A stretch of 16,233 nucleotides of DNA from JBCBSS01 sp039819065. Lineage in GTDB: Bacteria > Bacteroidota > Bacteroidia > Cytophagales > Cyclobacteriaceae. How positions within the stretch are numbered: position 1 is the first letter of the stretch; each line of letters begins with the position of its first letter. Below are positions 1-7,839 of this stretch, piece after piece. A model generated the notes under the pieces. It was not told the origin of the DNA. It saw nothing but the letters and a program-made list of their open reading frames with translations, and ran no database searches. The translations under genes were made by a program, and so were the position numbers. Location of the stretch: assembly GCA_039819065.1 (NCBI GenBank), contig JBCBSS010000171.1:1-16233 (forward strand), in the 5' to 3' direction.

Positions 1-81
1 TTTAGCTGTAATTCTTTGTTGCTGAGTGTCAAGAACACCTCCAATAAATGAGAGGTCAATGTTCTATACCACACAAACAGG

Positions 82-432
82 TCAGTGACATGTAGTGTTT
101 ATTGATCCGCCTTCTCGCAATTCTAATGGAACAAATTGAATATGTTCTGAAAGTGCTTTTTGCTTGCGATACAGTTGTCTTAAATTATTTTTAAAAACTT
201 TAAATAGGAAATTCTCGAAATGTCTTTCAGATTCAAAATCATATCCTTTGATCGAATCTAATATTGTCTCAAAAGTCGAATAGATTAGATCCCAACCTTC
301 ATCTTCTGAAAAGCCCCAATTTGAAATACAATAAGAAAATAGCTTATTCGAATACGTTTCAAATAATTCTTCAAGACCCTTTCTAGGATTTTCTTTAACT
401 AGTTGTACTATTTCTAATTTCTGTTTCGACAT
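82..432 (-). CDS. ECF-type sigma-70 region 2 protein, apparently lacking region 4
   Basis: The 116-residue product matches the layout of ECF sigma factor region 2, which binds core RNA polymerase and the -10 element. Residues about 22-90 run LFETYSNKLFSYCI, then an acidic SEDEGWDLIYSTFETI segment (region 2.2-like), then FENFLFKVFKNNLRQLYRK (region 2.3-2.4-like, basic). The linker follows (SEHIQFVPLEL), and the protein stops about ten residues later. Family members are usually about 160-200 residues with a C-terminal helix-turn-helix (region 4) that reads the -35 element; none is present here. The two stops in this frame at 82-84 and 64-66 leave no room for read-through within the window. The last residues (GGSINTTCH) do not look like a family C-terminus. 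It is probably a truncated gene or pseudogene, or a natural region-2-only protein. It is divergent from the hydrolase gene, with a 105-bp gap. The family call is fairly sure; function is uncertain. Confidence 0.6.
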   Translation of the reverse strand: MSKQKLEIVQLVKENPRKGLEELFETYSNKLFSYCISNWGFSEDEGWDLIYSTFETILDSIKGYDFESERHFENFLFKVFKNNLRQLYRKQKALSEHIQFVPLELREGGSINTTCH

Positions 433-537
433 TTTTTTCCTTTCATAAATACATATGCATTTAGGTTACATCTCCTGAAATTCCCTATCAAATTCAAGTG
501 ATTTAGTTTATATTGCTTATAGCGTATAATTTAATAT

Positions 538-1581
538 ATGTCATTACTACGTCTTAATGTAAATCAGAATCCAGCCGCCATCATCTTTGTCCACGGATTG
601 GGGGGATCCAAGGAAACCTTTACCCGTAAATTAAAACCAACTGACGATATAGATACTTCCGATAGGTGGGCCGATAAAATGGCTGCTGATGAATTTATAT
701 CAAATAATTTTGATATATACGTTTATGACTACCATACAAACATATTTGAATTCTCGTTTGCAAGGCAAGTTCTATCTCTATTACCATTTAACTTTAAAAA
801 GTCTGATTTCAATGTTGGTTTATTTAGGATCAGTGCAGATCTAAAGGGAACTATAGAGGCTCGTTTAACAGATTACAAGTCTCTTTTTTTCATTACCCAT
901 AGTATGGGTGGAATCGTAGTTAAGAAGATGTTGACACTTCAAGGTATGTCAACAATCATTTCTAAGGTGGCCTTATATGCTTCGCTATCTGTTCCACACC
1001 TTGGAGCCAATTTAGCATCTATTGGAAAGAAGTTAATTGCTAATCCGCAACTAAGAGATTTAAGTGTCTTCGGAGATTTCATTGATGAACTTGTACAGAA
1101 TTTTAATAGCATTTCAATTCCTTCTTTTTATCAAGCTGGCAATTTTGATGAAGTTGTGCCCCCAGCAGCTGCAATTCCTGCAAGTGTTAAACCTAATGAC
1201 AGAATTAATACTTCCACCAATCACTTCAGTATTCTAAGGGTCAATGAGGAGAATAACGCTTTTATGATGGTTAAACAAAGGCTAGAAAAGTTTATTGCTT
1301 TAGGAAGCCCGAATTCAAAACTACTTCGAAACGTCAACTTTTCATTTGGTCAAGAGGCAAGTTTCAGGAAAATAGTATTTGGAGTATTAGATGGGTTAGG
1401 AATTAGTCCTCAATTTGAAAATCTAAGCGAATCGGCAATAAATGCTACGATTCTACCCACAAGTATAAGTGACAATGTACTTGAGTCTATAAATAAATTA
1501 AGATTTCATACTAAACAAGCAAATGTTATTCCAGATTTAGAATTTTATTATGACAATAACATTTTGAGAATCTCTGGATAG
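538..1581 (+). CDS. Alpha/beta hydrolase (lipase/esterase-like) with an unassigned C-terminal domain
   Basis: This is a serine hydrolase of the alpha/beta fold, like the PGAP1/SERAC1-type lipases. Residues 14-23 (AIIFVHGLGG) form the first core strand and oxyanion-hole HG motif. The nucleophile elbow is THSMGG with Ser122. Likely partners are Asp204 (GNFDEVVPP) and His229 (TSTNHFSIL), which complete a Ser-Asp-His triad. There is no signal peptide or membrane segment, so it is probably cytoplasmic. The hydrolase fold ends near residue 255; the last 90 or so residues (about 262-347) are a separate region that I do not recognise. The start at 538 has no clear ribosome binding site, as is common in Bacteroidota; the upstream sequence is AT-rich. 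The stop lies 9 bases before the next gene, so the two are probably co-transcribed. Base composition is AT-rich compared with the rest of the window, suggesting transfer. Substrate unknown; a lipid or ester is inferred from the family only. Confidence 0.8.
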   Translation: MSLLRLNVNQNPAAIIFVHGLGGSKETFTRKLKPTDDIDTSDRWADKMAADEFISNNFDIYVYDYHTNIFEFSFARQVLSLLPFNFKKSDFNVGLFRISADLKGTIEARLTDYKSLFFITHSMGGIVVKKMLTLQGMSTIISKVALYASLSVPHLGANLASIGKKLIANPQLRDLSVFGDFIDELVQNFNSISIPSFYQAGNFDEVVPPAAAIPASVKPNDRINTSTNHFSILRVNEENNAFMMVKQRLEKFIALGSPNSKLLRNVNFSFGQEASFRKIVFGVLDGLGISPQFENLSESAINATILPTSISDNVLESINKLRFHTKQANVIPDLEFYYDNNILRISG

Positions 1582-1590
1582 AAGAAAATT

Positions 1591-2043
1591 ATGTCTGAAA
1601 TTTGTCATTGCGAAGAAGGAGGAAAAATGAAATGTCCTCCTGGATATCTCGCTGTTTGCTATGATCATAACGGTAGTTGTGAAGGCAACTGTTATCCGTT
1701 GAATGATGACCATGACCCATTGATTCAAGTGAATTATATGTTAAACGCAGTAAGTCAATATGGAAACCGGTTGCCTATTCAAGAAGTGACTAAAAATGAT
1801 CTTCTAATCCTTTCTAAAGGGATAAGTAAAAAGTTCAGATTTAAACTTCCAGAAGAAATGGCTCTACGAATTGAAAGTTTGCTAACAAACACTGAGTATT
1901 TGGAAAAGTTAAATTTTGATGTTTTGGGGCTTAAATTCCGAAGGAGAAACTTCAATCTAACTTTCAGATCGCATAAATTAGATAGAATTGATCGCGAAAT
2001 AAGAAAAAGGAAAAGAACTTGGGACGATATTTTAAAGGTTTAA
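1591..2043 (+). CDS. Small protein with six-cysteine N-terminal motif, unknown function
   Basis: I do not recognise this 150-residue protein. Its first 35 residues hold six cysteines (5, 7, 15, 23, 30, 34) and His6, with spacing C-x-C-x7-C-x7-C-x6-C-x3-C, including KCPPGYLAVC. This could bind zinc or another metal; it has no signal peptide, so a disulfide-rich exported domain is less likely. Residues about 55-115 are mixed helix and strand. The C-terminal 30 residues are strongly basic (RRRNF, HKLDRIDREIRKRKR), which may bind nucleic acid or acidic lipid. It starts 9 bases after the hydrolase stop on the same strand, with an AGAAGAAA stretch upstream, so the two genes likely form one unit and their products may act together. 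The gene shares the low GC of its neighbour. The reading frame is convincing; the function is unknown. Confidence 0.7.
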   Translation: MSEICHCEEGGKMKCPPGYLAVCYDHNGSCEGNCYPLNDDHDPLIQVNYMLNAVSQYGNRLPIQEVTKNDLLILSKGISKKFRFKLPEEMALRIESLLTNTEYLEKLNFDVLGLKFRRRNFNLTFRSHKLDRIDREIRKRKRTWDDILKV

Positions 2044-2246
2044 TAATCTCCAAGTAATGGATCATATGATAATTAACCGCATATAGTGTTCTTTTAATTT
2101 ATTTTGAAGAATATATCATGAATGATTGTTTTAGTTATATAAACCAAAAACATAGTTTTATGATTTTAACTTTTATCAATACCCAATTAAATTTTGACGA
2201 ACTTATAACAAAAGATAATAGACTCTGCGATGCTAATTTGAATATC

Positions 2247-2924
2247 TCACACCATCCTTCCATCGCTCAGCTCTAAAATCCGGTCGCTTTTGCCGGCGAA
2301 CTCGTCGTCGTGGGTGACGGCGATGATGGTTTGGCCGCGGTCTTTGGCGAGTTGACGGAAGATGTCGAAGACAATGTCGGTGTTTTTGGAGTCGAGGTTG
2401 CCGGTGGGTTCGTCTCCCATGATGATAGAGGGTTCATTGATGAGGGCGCGGGCAATGGCTACGCGTTGTTGTTGACCTCCAGAGAGTTTGTTAGCCGGTT
2501 TGTGAGATTGATCCTTCAAGTCTAGCAAGGCCAGGTTGTCAAGGGCGTCTTGCCTGATTTGCTCTTTGGATTTCTTGCCCAGCTTTAAGGCGGGGAGCAT
2601 GACGTTATCCAATGCAGAGAACTCGGGCAGCAAATAATGGAACTGGAATACAAAGCCGATGTGGGCATTTCTAAAAGCAGCCAGTTCATTCTGTGTTCTA
2701 CCGGTAAGGCGTTCATTGTTGATGGTCAGGTCACCTGAGTAATCCGTATCCATGGTGGAGAGTACGTAGAGTAAGGTCGATTTTCCTGATCCGGATTTCC
2801 CGATCAACGATAGGAACTCTCCCCGCTTCACCTCAAATGAGATCTCTTTCAACACCTGAAAAGTCGAAGGTTCGTGGAAGTACTTGTCAATATTCGATAC
2901 GGTCAGTGCAATATTGTTTTCCAT
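2247..2924 (-). CDS. ABC transporter ATPase, LolD/MacB type
   Basis: This 225-residue cytoplasmic ATPase powers the adjacent FtsX-like permease. All nucleotide-binding motifs are intact: Walker A GKSGSGKST (42-50), Q-loop Gln94 (FVFQF), signature LSGGQQQ (147-153), Walker B IIMGDE (167-172) with catalytic Glu172, D-loop NLDS (176-179) and switch His205. Length and the FQFHYLLPEFSALDNV segment are typical of the MacB/LolD family, which drives mechanotransmission or lipoprotein/macrolide export rather than classical import. It is the last gene of the six-gene minus-strand operon, starting 4 bases after the permease stop. Its 3' third (about 2260-2480) is much richer in GC (hand count 58% over 2281-2460) and uses C-ending codons almost throughout, unlike the 5' part, although the protein is intact. 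The gene converges with the AT-rich cassette across a 203-bp gap (2044-2246) that is very AT-rich and in which I see no feature. Confidence 0.95.
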   Translation of the reverse strand: MENNIALTVSNIDKYFHEPSTFQVLKEISFEVKRGEFLSLIGKSGSGKSTLLYVLSTMDTDYSGDLTINNERLTGRTQNELAAFRNAHIGFVFQFHYLLPEFSALDNVMLPALKLGKKSKEQIRQDALDNLALLDLKDQSHKPANKLSGGQQQRVAIARALINEPSIIMGDEPTGNLDSKNTDIVFDIFRQLAKDRGQTIIAVTHDDEFAGKSDRILELSDGRMV

Positions 2925-2928
2925 GATG

Positions 2929-4176
2929 TTATCCTCTTATGATGTCTACAGGGTCAATTTTTGAAGCTTTTCTAGCTGGCAGGTAGCCAGCGATAAAGGT
3001 GGTCAATACGCCAAATCCAAAGGCGGAGAGATAATCCGAAGTCCGGTAGGCCATGGGAAGCGTCTCCAATGTGGCTATTTCGAAGGGTATGTTGTTCACG
3101 GAAATGGATACTACTGTTCCGAAAAGGATACCTACCAACCCACCGATCAATCCAATGATGACAGACTGGGTCAGGAAAATCTCGACGATGTCCCTTCCTT
3201 CAAAGCCCATGGCTTTTAGAATGGCAATTTCCTTGATCTTCTCGTTGACCGTCATGTTCATGATGTTGTAAATGCCAAAGCCTGCAACCAGTAGAATGGT
3301 GAGCGAAACCGCAATGGCGATGATATTCCTCAACTCACTTCCTGCTTCTAACTGGCCGTTAGCCCCATTCCAGGATTCTACCTTTAAATCAGTCAAGGGG
3401 TCGATTTGAGCCACCAGCGCATCGGCTTTTTCAAAGTCGACCACGTTAACTTGGATATCCGTGGCATAGCTGCGGCTTTTGGAGATCAGTTGCCGAGCGG
3501 AATTGATTCTAACGTAAGCCTTGGCGTCATCCACACTGCCCACCGAGGTCTGAATGAGACAGATGATCTTAAAGCTGCGAGACACACCATCCGCTGTGCT
3601 CACCATGATGTTATCATTCAAACTCAAGCTCAGCTTTCTAGCCAAACCCACCCCGATGATGATGCCATCCCCTCGATGTGCTAGCGCATCCCATGAGCCT
3701 GCGGTGATAGACTCTGACGTACCAAATAATTCATCCTCTTTAGCCACATCAATACCACTCAATTGACCATTGACCTTTATGGCACCATTTCTGAAGAACA
3801 CATTGACATTCACCTGGGGAGTGATGGTGGTGATTTCAGGAAAATGGCTGATCTTATGCATTACCTGTTCGGCATTCTTAATCCCCTCTGTGTACTGAAT
3901 GACCCTTGGGCTTCTGAGATTGACCTTGTGCGTTTCGGTGGGATAATGATGCTGCAATAGATTAGACCTATCCTCGGGCAAGTCATTGTAGATATGAACA
4001 TGCGCCAGGGTGCTGAAGGCCAGTTCTGTCTGTAAATCATTCACACCAGTCATGAAGCCATTCATGAAAATGTACATAGAGATACCGAAGGTTACGCTCA
4101 AAGTGGCTACCAACGCCTGCTTGACCCTTGAGGTAAGGTGTGCTTTGGCTACTTGAAGGTTGGTGGCCGTGATCAT
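2929..4176 (-). CDS. FtsX/MacB-like ABC transporter permease
   Basis: This 415-residue inner-membrane permease of the MacB/LolC/LolE type is the partner of the ATPase downstream. The topology is classical: one N-terminal membrane helix (about 20-43), a large periplasmic domain (about 44-280), then three helices (about 283-306, 334-360, 381-399). The cytoplasmic loop after the second helix holds the coupling segment EIAILKAMGF (316-325), and the protein ends with ARKASKIDPVDIIRG, a hallmark of the family. The periplasmic domain carries the MacB-core features expected for contact with the adaptor. Its start codon overlaps the adaptor stop by 4 bases (ATGA), so the two are translationally coupled. 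The protein is complete, with no sign of damage. Substrate cannot be read from the sequence: export of lipids, lipoproteins, peptides or small toxic compounds are all possible for the family. Confidence 0.93.
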   Translation of the reverse strand: MITATNLQVAKAHLTSRVKQALVATLSVTFGISMYIFMNGFMTGVNDLQTELAFSTLAHVHIYNDLPEDRSNLLQHHYPTETHKVNLRSPRVIQYTEGIKNAEQVMHKISHFPEITTITPQVNVNVFFRNGAIKVNGQLSGIDVAKEDELFGTSESITAGSWDALAHRGDGIIIGVGLARKLSLSLNDNIMVSTADGVSRSFKIICLIQTSVGSVDDAKAYVRINSARQLISKSRSYATDIQVNVVDFEKADALVAQIDPLTDLKVESWNGANGQLEAGSELRNIIAIAVSLTILLVAGFGIYNIMNMTVNEKIKEIAILKAMGFEGRDIVEIFLTQSVIIGLIGGLVGILFGTVVSISVNNIPFEIATLETLPMAYRTSDYLSAFGFGVLTTFIAGYLPARKASKIDPVDIIRG

Positions 4177-5270
4177 AAGTTTTCCGGTTTTTGCAAGACA
4201 TCAGCAGGTTTTACGCCTCCTAGAATTTCCACCCATTGGTCATTGCGCAAGCCTACTTGTACATATTGCCGCGTTCCACTTTCCAATTGCACGCTATCCC
4301 CTGGTGATAAGAACTGAGTAGGTATGACCCAGGCGTTTTCTCGTTGTCCAATCACAATATTGGCCTGTAGCTGAGTATTGTGGTACAATACCGCCGGTTC
4401 GCTTTTAAAGGTGGCTTCTACAATGAACGACTGCTCGACTTCATCAAATGAGGGAAAAATCTTAGCCACTTCAGCTTCATAGGTTTTACCTATTTCGGTG
4501 TTTAAATCAACCACTACGGTTTGATTAAGGGCTATCTCGCGGATATCTTCTTCGGAAATATAAAGTTTGGCGCGCTTCTCTCCACCGCCGATCACGGCTA
4601 CCACTTCTCCCCTTCTCACCAACTCTCCAGGCTTCTTGAGCACTTGCAATACTTCTCCAGCAATAGACGACGACAAGAAGTAATCGGCATTGTTTTCCTT
4701 TTGTATAATGAGCTGTGATTCAGCATTTTTAGCACTCAACTCCAAGTTATTGATAAGGTCTTCCAAGGCTTTCTCCTGTAAATCCACATTGCGTACCGCG
4801 TTCTCATATTGCAGTTTAGCCTTATCAAAATCCACCTGCGATACGGCATTGGAAGCCAGCAACTTCTCATAACGTTCGAAGTTCTTTTTGTCCAGCTCCA
4901 TCTGTGACTTGGCTTGTTCTATCTGTAATCGAAGTTGTACTTGCTCAGGCGCGTTCTTTTTCAATTTTTGTAAGGCATCTTCATAGACCACCCGGGCATT
5001 AGAAACCTGCTCCGATTGTACATTGTTAGAGATTTGGAACAAAGGCATATCGGCTTTTACCGCCACCCCTTCTTCTACAAAACTATGTATCAAGTATCCC
5101 TCCGTATTGGCAGTTACCTTGTACTCTTGGTCGGAGACAATATGGCCACTGGCGAAAACAGCATCTATGATATCGCTTTGCACCGGTTGGGTGGTTTCCG
5201 TTTGATGACAACCCACTAGAAAGGTTGCCATCAGGAAAAAATGTATCGATTTAAAAACGGACTTTTTCAT
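4173..5270 (-). CDS. HlyD/MacA-family periplasmic adaptor lipoprotein
   Basis: This 365-residue membrane fusion protein links the inner-membrane ABC pump to the TolC-like channel. The N-terminus is a lipoprotein signal: basic MKKSVFK, a hydrophobic stretch, then lipobox LVGC with Cys21 as the predicted lipidation site. The body follows the family order: first half-lipoyl domain (about 48-80), a long alpha-helical hairpin (about 82-190, rich in Gln, Lys and Glu with heptad character), second half-lipoyl (about 193-228, SIAGEVLQVLKKPGELVRRGEVVAVIG), beta-barrel (about 230-305) and a short membrane-proximal domain. It is slightly short at the C-terminus, which ends KPADVLQKPENL. The start overlaps the upstream channel gene stop by 4 bases and its stop overlaps the permease start by 4 bases, a fully coupled order. 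Confidence 0.92.
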   Translation of the reverse strand: MKKSVFKSIHFFLMATFLVGCHQTETTQPVQSDIIDAVFASGHIVSDQEYKVTANTEGYLIHSFVEEGVAVKADMPLFQISNNVQSEQVSNARVVYEDALQKLKKNAPEQVQLRLQIEQAKSQMELDKKNFERYEKLLASNAVSQVDFDKAKLQYENAVRNVDLQEKALEDLINNLELSAKNAESQLIIQKENNADYFLSSSIAGEVLQVLKKPGELVRRGEVVAVIGGGEKRAKLYISEEDIREIALNQTVVVDLNTEIGKTYEAEVAKIFPSFDEVEQSFIVEATFKSEPAVLYHNTQLQANIVIGQRENAWVIPTQFLSPGDSVQLESGTRQYVQVGLRNDQWVEILGGVKPADVLQKPENL

Positions 5271-6598
5271 CTTTCTATTCTAGGTATGATTTGACTGTAA
5301 TAGGTGTACAATTTCGATAGGGTATTGAGGTAGGCGTTTTCTGCTTTGATGTAATCCTCGAAAACCGCCAGGTACCCATCCAGACTGATCAGGCCTTCCT
5401 CGTACTTTTGAAAGGTCAGTTCCTTGTTCTTTTCATAAAGCTGATAAGTCTCCGAGGTCGATTGGACATCAGCCAGGCTAAGCCTGTAATCAGCTACTAA
5501 CAGCTCATCGTCCAACGCGGCGTGCTGCTCTGTTTCTTGCTTCTCACTAAAGGCAATCTGCTGGTTCAATTGGCTTTGCTTTATTTTAGAACGGTTGCTG
5601 AAGCCAGTGAAAATGGGCACGGACAAATTCAGGGATAGGTAGCTGTAGTTAGTCCAGCTTCCGTTGCCGAATGATAGCCCGAAATCGTCTCTGAACTGTT
5701 GGCGACCGTAATAAGTATTCATGCTAATAGAAGGCAGTAGTGCTGATCTACTCAATTTCACCTGCATGTCTGCTTGCTTCAATTGCAAGGCTGCGCTTTC
5801 TACCAAATGGCTGGTTTGGAGTTGCGGCACTTCGATTAACTCGGGTAAACTTTTTCCTATTTCTCCATCGATAGTCAAGGTATCGGATACATTCATGGCA
5901 AAAAGCTTCTTCAACTCGATCATGCATTGATACTCCAATTGCTTGTTCGCATTTAAGTTCTGCTTGACGCTGTTCACATTGATCTTGGCAGTGTTGAGGG
6001 CAAGTGCGTCTATGATACCTTGATCGAATTTATGCTGGCTCAGTTGTCGAATGCTTTCTGCACTTTCCAGGTCTTGATGCCCAATTTCAATCGCTCTCTT
6101 AGCCACTAAACCAGTGTAGTAATAGAGACTCACCTGTTCTTTCAATAACTCCTCAAATACATCCTTTTCAACGGCAGTGAGCTTGGCATTCAATTTCGAA
6201 ATCTTCGATTGCAGTGAGGCCTCACGATTGAGCAAATTCTTGGAAATGGTGATCCCAGCGTTGTAGTTGTACTCTTGCCCGAATTGTGCCTCAATGGTTT
6301 GTTCTGGCTGTCCAAATATCTCACCCGGCAAAGGTGTAACGGCCAGGTCGATATTGCGTTGACCGCTAAAGCTTCCGGTAATATTGGGCAAGCGGTAGGC
6401 CTTGGCTTGCTTATACTCCAGGTCGGCCTTCTTCTGATTGAGGATGTAGTTTTGGTAATCCACGTTAGAAGTCAAGGCCAGCTTGAATGCATCATCCAGG
6501 CTTGTGAGTGTTGTGTGCTGCGCTGCTCCGGTTAGCGGTATAACCAGCATACCTGCTACAGCTATCCATATGCTTATGTTCCAATTGATCCGATTCAT
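5267..6598 (-). CDS. TolC-like outer membrane efflux channel
   Basis: This 443-residue outer-membrane channel of the outer membrane factor family forms the exit duct of the tripartite pump. The N-terminal signal peptide ends near residue 27 (IPLTGAAQ). The family's duplicated long-helix and short beta-strand layout is visible: an opening TSLDDAFKLALTSNVDYQN segment typical of TolC starts, a first helical repeat (about 150-230), then the second half beginning near LVESAALQLKQADMQVKLSRSALLPSISMNTYYG (about 264-296), strands with YLSLNLSVPIFTGFSNRSKI (about 326-345), and a final helix pair ending near TLSKLYTYYSQI. No lipobox cysteine is present. It starts one base after the stop of the beta-barrel-like gene and overlaps the adaptor start, in the usual order for such operons in Bacteroidota. 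Confidence 0.93.
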   Translation of the reverse strand: MNRINWNISIWIAVAGMLVIPLTGAAQHTTLTSLDDAFKLALTSNVDYQNYILNQKKADLEYKQAKAYRLPNITGSFSGQRNIDLAVTPLPGEIFGQPEQTIEAQFGQEYNYNAGITISKNLLNREASLQSKISKLNAKLTAVEKDVFEELLKEQVSLYYYTGLVAKRAIEIGHQDLESAESIRQLSQHKFDQGIIDALALNTAKINVNSVKQNLNANKQLEYQCMIELKKLFAMNVSDTLTIDGEIGKSLPELIEVPQLQTSHLVESAALQLKQADMQVKLSRSALLPSISMNTYYGRQQFRDDFGLSFGNGSWTNYSYLSLNLSVPIFTGFSNRSKIKQSQLNQQIAFSEKQETEQHAALDDELLVADYRLSLADVQSTSETYQLYEKNKELTFQKYEEGLISLDGYLAVFEDYIKAENAYLNTLSKLYTYYSQIIPRIER

Positions 6599-6599
6599 T

Positions 6600-7358
6600 C
6601 TATTTTTTTCTAGGGTTTAAGACGAATTGAAGAGATAATGAAGTGGTAGGGCCTCCGAGTGAAACGAGACCTCCAATGGGCTCTCCTCTGGTGGTTTGTA
6701 TGTATCCGAGGTTAAAATCAAAGATCAACCCCGGGCTAACCCGGTGACTCAGGCCAAAAGTCACTTGAGCATGGCCTAGATTAGACCTGAGCTCTTCGAT
6801 ACTTTCACTTCTGCCATTGCTTGTTGTAAAGGAAATTGCACCTCCCTTCGCCAGCAGATTGGTTCTGCCCACCTCAAGCGCTACATAGGGCCTGGTATAT
6901 TCCCATTTGTCGAAATAATACTTAGTGACGAGGCCTAGGTTGAATATGATCCCACCGTTGCCGCTTGCTTCTATCGATAGACTATCCGCGTTAAAGGAGA
7001 TAGAACCAACTTCCTGCACCCTAGGCAGGAAAGTCAGTCCTATTCCTAACCCTACATAAACATTCGATTTAATAAAGTACCCAAAGTCCGATCGAAAGAA
7101 AGATCGCTTGTTGGTGAAGTCAGCAAAGGTGATCGTGTCAGGTCCCAGCGTTTTATTGTCGGCTGTGATAAACCGTTGACCATAACTCATACCTAGTGTC
7201 CATCTGCCTTGGTATTCCTTTCTCAAAGAGTCGAACATGATAGACTTACTTTCCATGTTGGCTATGGCTTTACTAGCTTCTGTAAAAGGCTTTGGGTTAG
7301 TCTGTGCCATTATGGTTTCGGTCAGCACCATCAAGCAGGTGGTGAGCATGACCTTCAT
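6600..7358 (-). CDS. Exported outer membrane beta-barrel-like protein, unknown function
   Basis: I place the start at 7358 (MKVMLTTCLMVL...), giving 252 residues, because it opens directly with a signal peptide (cleavage near TIMA-QT) and lies two bases after the stop of the DUF2147 gene. The upstream ATG at 7382 would add eight non-signal residues and overlap that gene. The mature protein is rich in alternating hydrophobic and polar strands with aromatic residues and Gly-rich turns (VYVGLGIGLTFLP, IIFNLGLVTKYYFDKW, YTRPYVALEVGRTNLL, LIFDFNLGYIQTT, TSLSLQFVLN). This fits an 8-10 stranded outer membrane barrel of the OMP_b-brl kind. It has no clear porin-type terminal Phe but ends LQFVLNPRKK. 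Position between DUF2147 and TolC-like genes in one operon suggests an envelope role tied to the exporter. Exact function is unknown. Confidence 0.75.
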   Translation of the reverse strand: MKVMLTTCLMVLTETIMAQTNPKPFTEASKAIANMESKSIMFDSLRKEYQGRWTLGMSYGQRFITADNKTLGPDTITFADFTNKRSFFRSDFGYFIKSNVYVGLGIGLTFLPRVQEVGSISFNADSLSIEASGNGGIIFNLGLVTKYYFDKWEYTRPYVALEVGRTNLLAKGGAISFTTSNGRSESIEELRSNLGHAQVTFGLSHRVSPGLIFDFNLGYIQTTRGEPIGGLVSLGGPTTSLSLQFVLNPRKK

Positions 7359-7360
7359 TT

Positions 7361-7786
7361 TTATAATGTCGATCTCTCCCACTTTTGCTGTCTGGAAAAG
7401 CCCCTGAAAGTGACATTAATGGCCAATTGATCAGCACCATCAAGTGCTACAACCGCGTCCAGTGTCTTCCCGCGCTTAGGTGAGTAAATGGTGCCATGCC
7501 ACTTTCCATTTTTGTAGGTCAAGTTTTCCAGAAGATGTAGACCCATTAGCGTTCTGTCCCTCAAAGATTTATCGGGATTCATCTTGTCTTTATGAGGCTC
7601 ACCTTTCTTGTTGATTGGCTTCTTCATCCACACAATCTTACCTGCATATTGCTGGTTGTCCTTCTTGTAGATTTCTACCTTGGTATTTCCTTCACCGGCT
7701 AACCAGATGCCTTCGATGTCTTGTTGGCAAAAGGCAGGGATTGAAAAAATGGTAATGAGTGCTGTTGCTAAGAGTGTTTTTTTCAT
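7361..7786 (-). CDS. DUF2147 family secreted protein
   Basis: This 141-residue protein has a signal peptide (MKKTLLATALITIFSIPAFC, cleavage near AFC-QQ). The mature part shows the DUF2147 pattern: DIEGIWLAGEGNTKVEIYKKDNQQYAGKIVWMK near the start, then DKMNPDKSLRDRTLMGLHLLENLTYKNGKWHGTIYSPKRGKTLDAVVALDGADQLAINVTFRGFSRQQKWERS. Family members are small lipocalin-like beta-sandwich proteins in the periplasm; their role is not established. It is the first gene of the six-gene minus-strand operon, with its start at 7786. Just upstream at 7801-7813 is a short palindrome, AAATGA-T-TCATTT, and beyond it the repeat cluster; the operon promoter should therefore lie between about 7787 and 7930, but no clear Bacteroidota -33/-7 pair could be seen. 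Confidence 0.88.
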   Translation of the reverse strand: MKKTLLATALITIFSIPAFCQQDIEGIWLAGEGNTKVEIYKKDNQQYAGKIVWMKKPINKKGEPHKDKMNPDKSLRDRTLMGLHLLENLTYKNGKWHGTIYSPKRGKTLDAVVALDGADQLAINVTFRGFSRQQKWERSTL

Positions 7787-7800
7787 GTCAGTTAGTTTTT

Positions 7801-7813
7801 AAATGATTCATTT
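7801..7813. promoter_or_regulatory. Short perfect palindrome upstream of the exporter operon
   Basis: AAATGA-T-TCATTT is a perfect 13-nt inverted repeat whose near edge lies 14 bases before the DUF2147 start codon. A second inverted pair (ATTCA-TT-TGAAT) overlaps it. The position suits an operator or 5'-leader hairpin, but AT-rich palindromes this short can arise by chance. Confidence 0.25.
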
Positions 7814-7839
7814 GAATTAGCACCTGTTTGTGCCTTGAT

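Noticed and set aside
2273..2525. Overlapping open frames on both strands in the 3' part of the ABC ATPase gene
   Set aside because: The ATPase frame contains all family motifs; the others are by-products of the GC-rich codon use there.
7359..7382. Longer start (7382) for the barrel-like protein
   Set aside because: It adds eight non-signal residues and overlaps the preceding gene; the start at 7358 opens directly with a signal peptide and follows the preceding stop by two bases.
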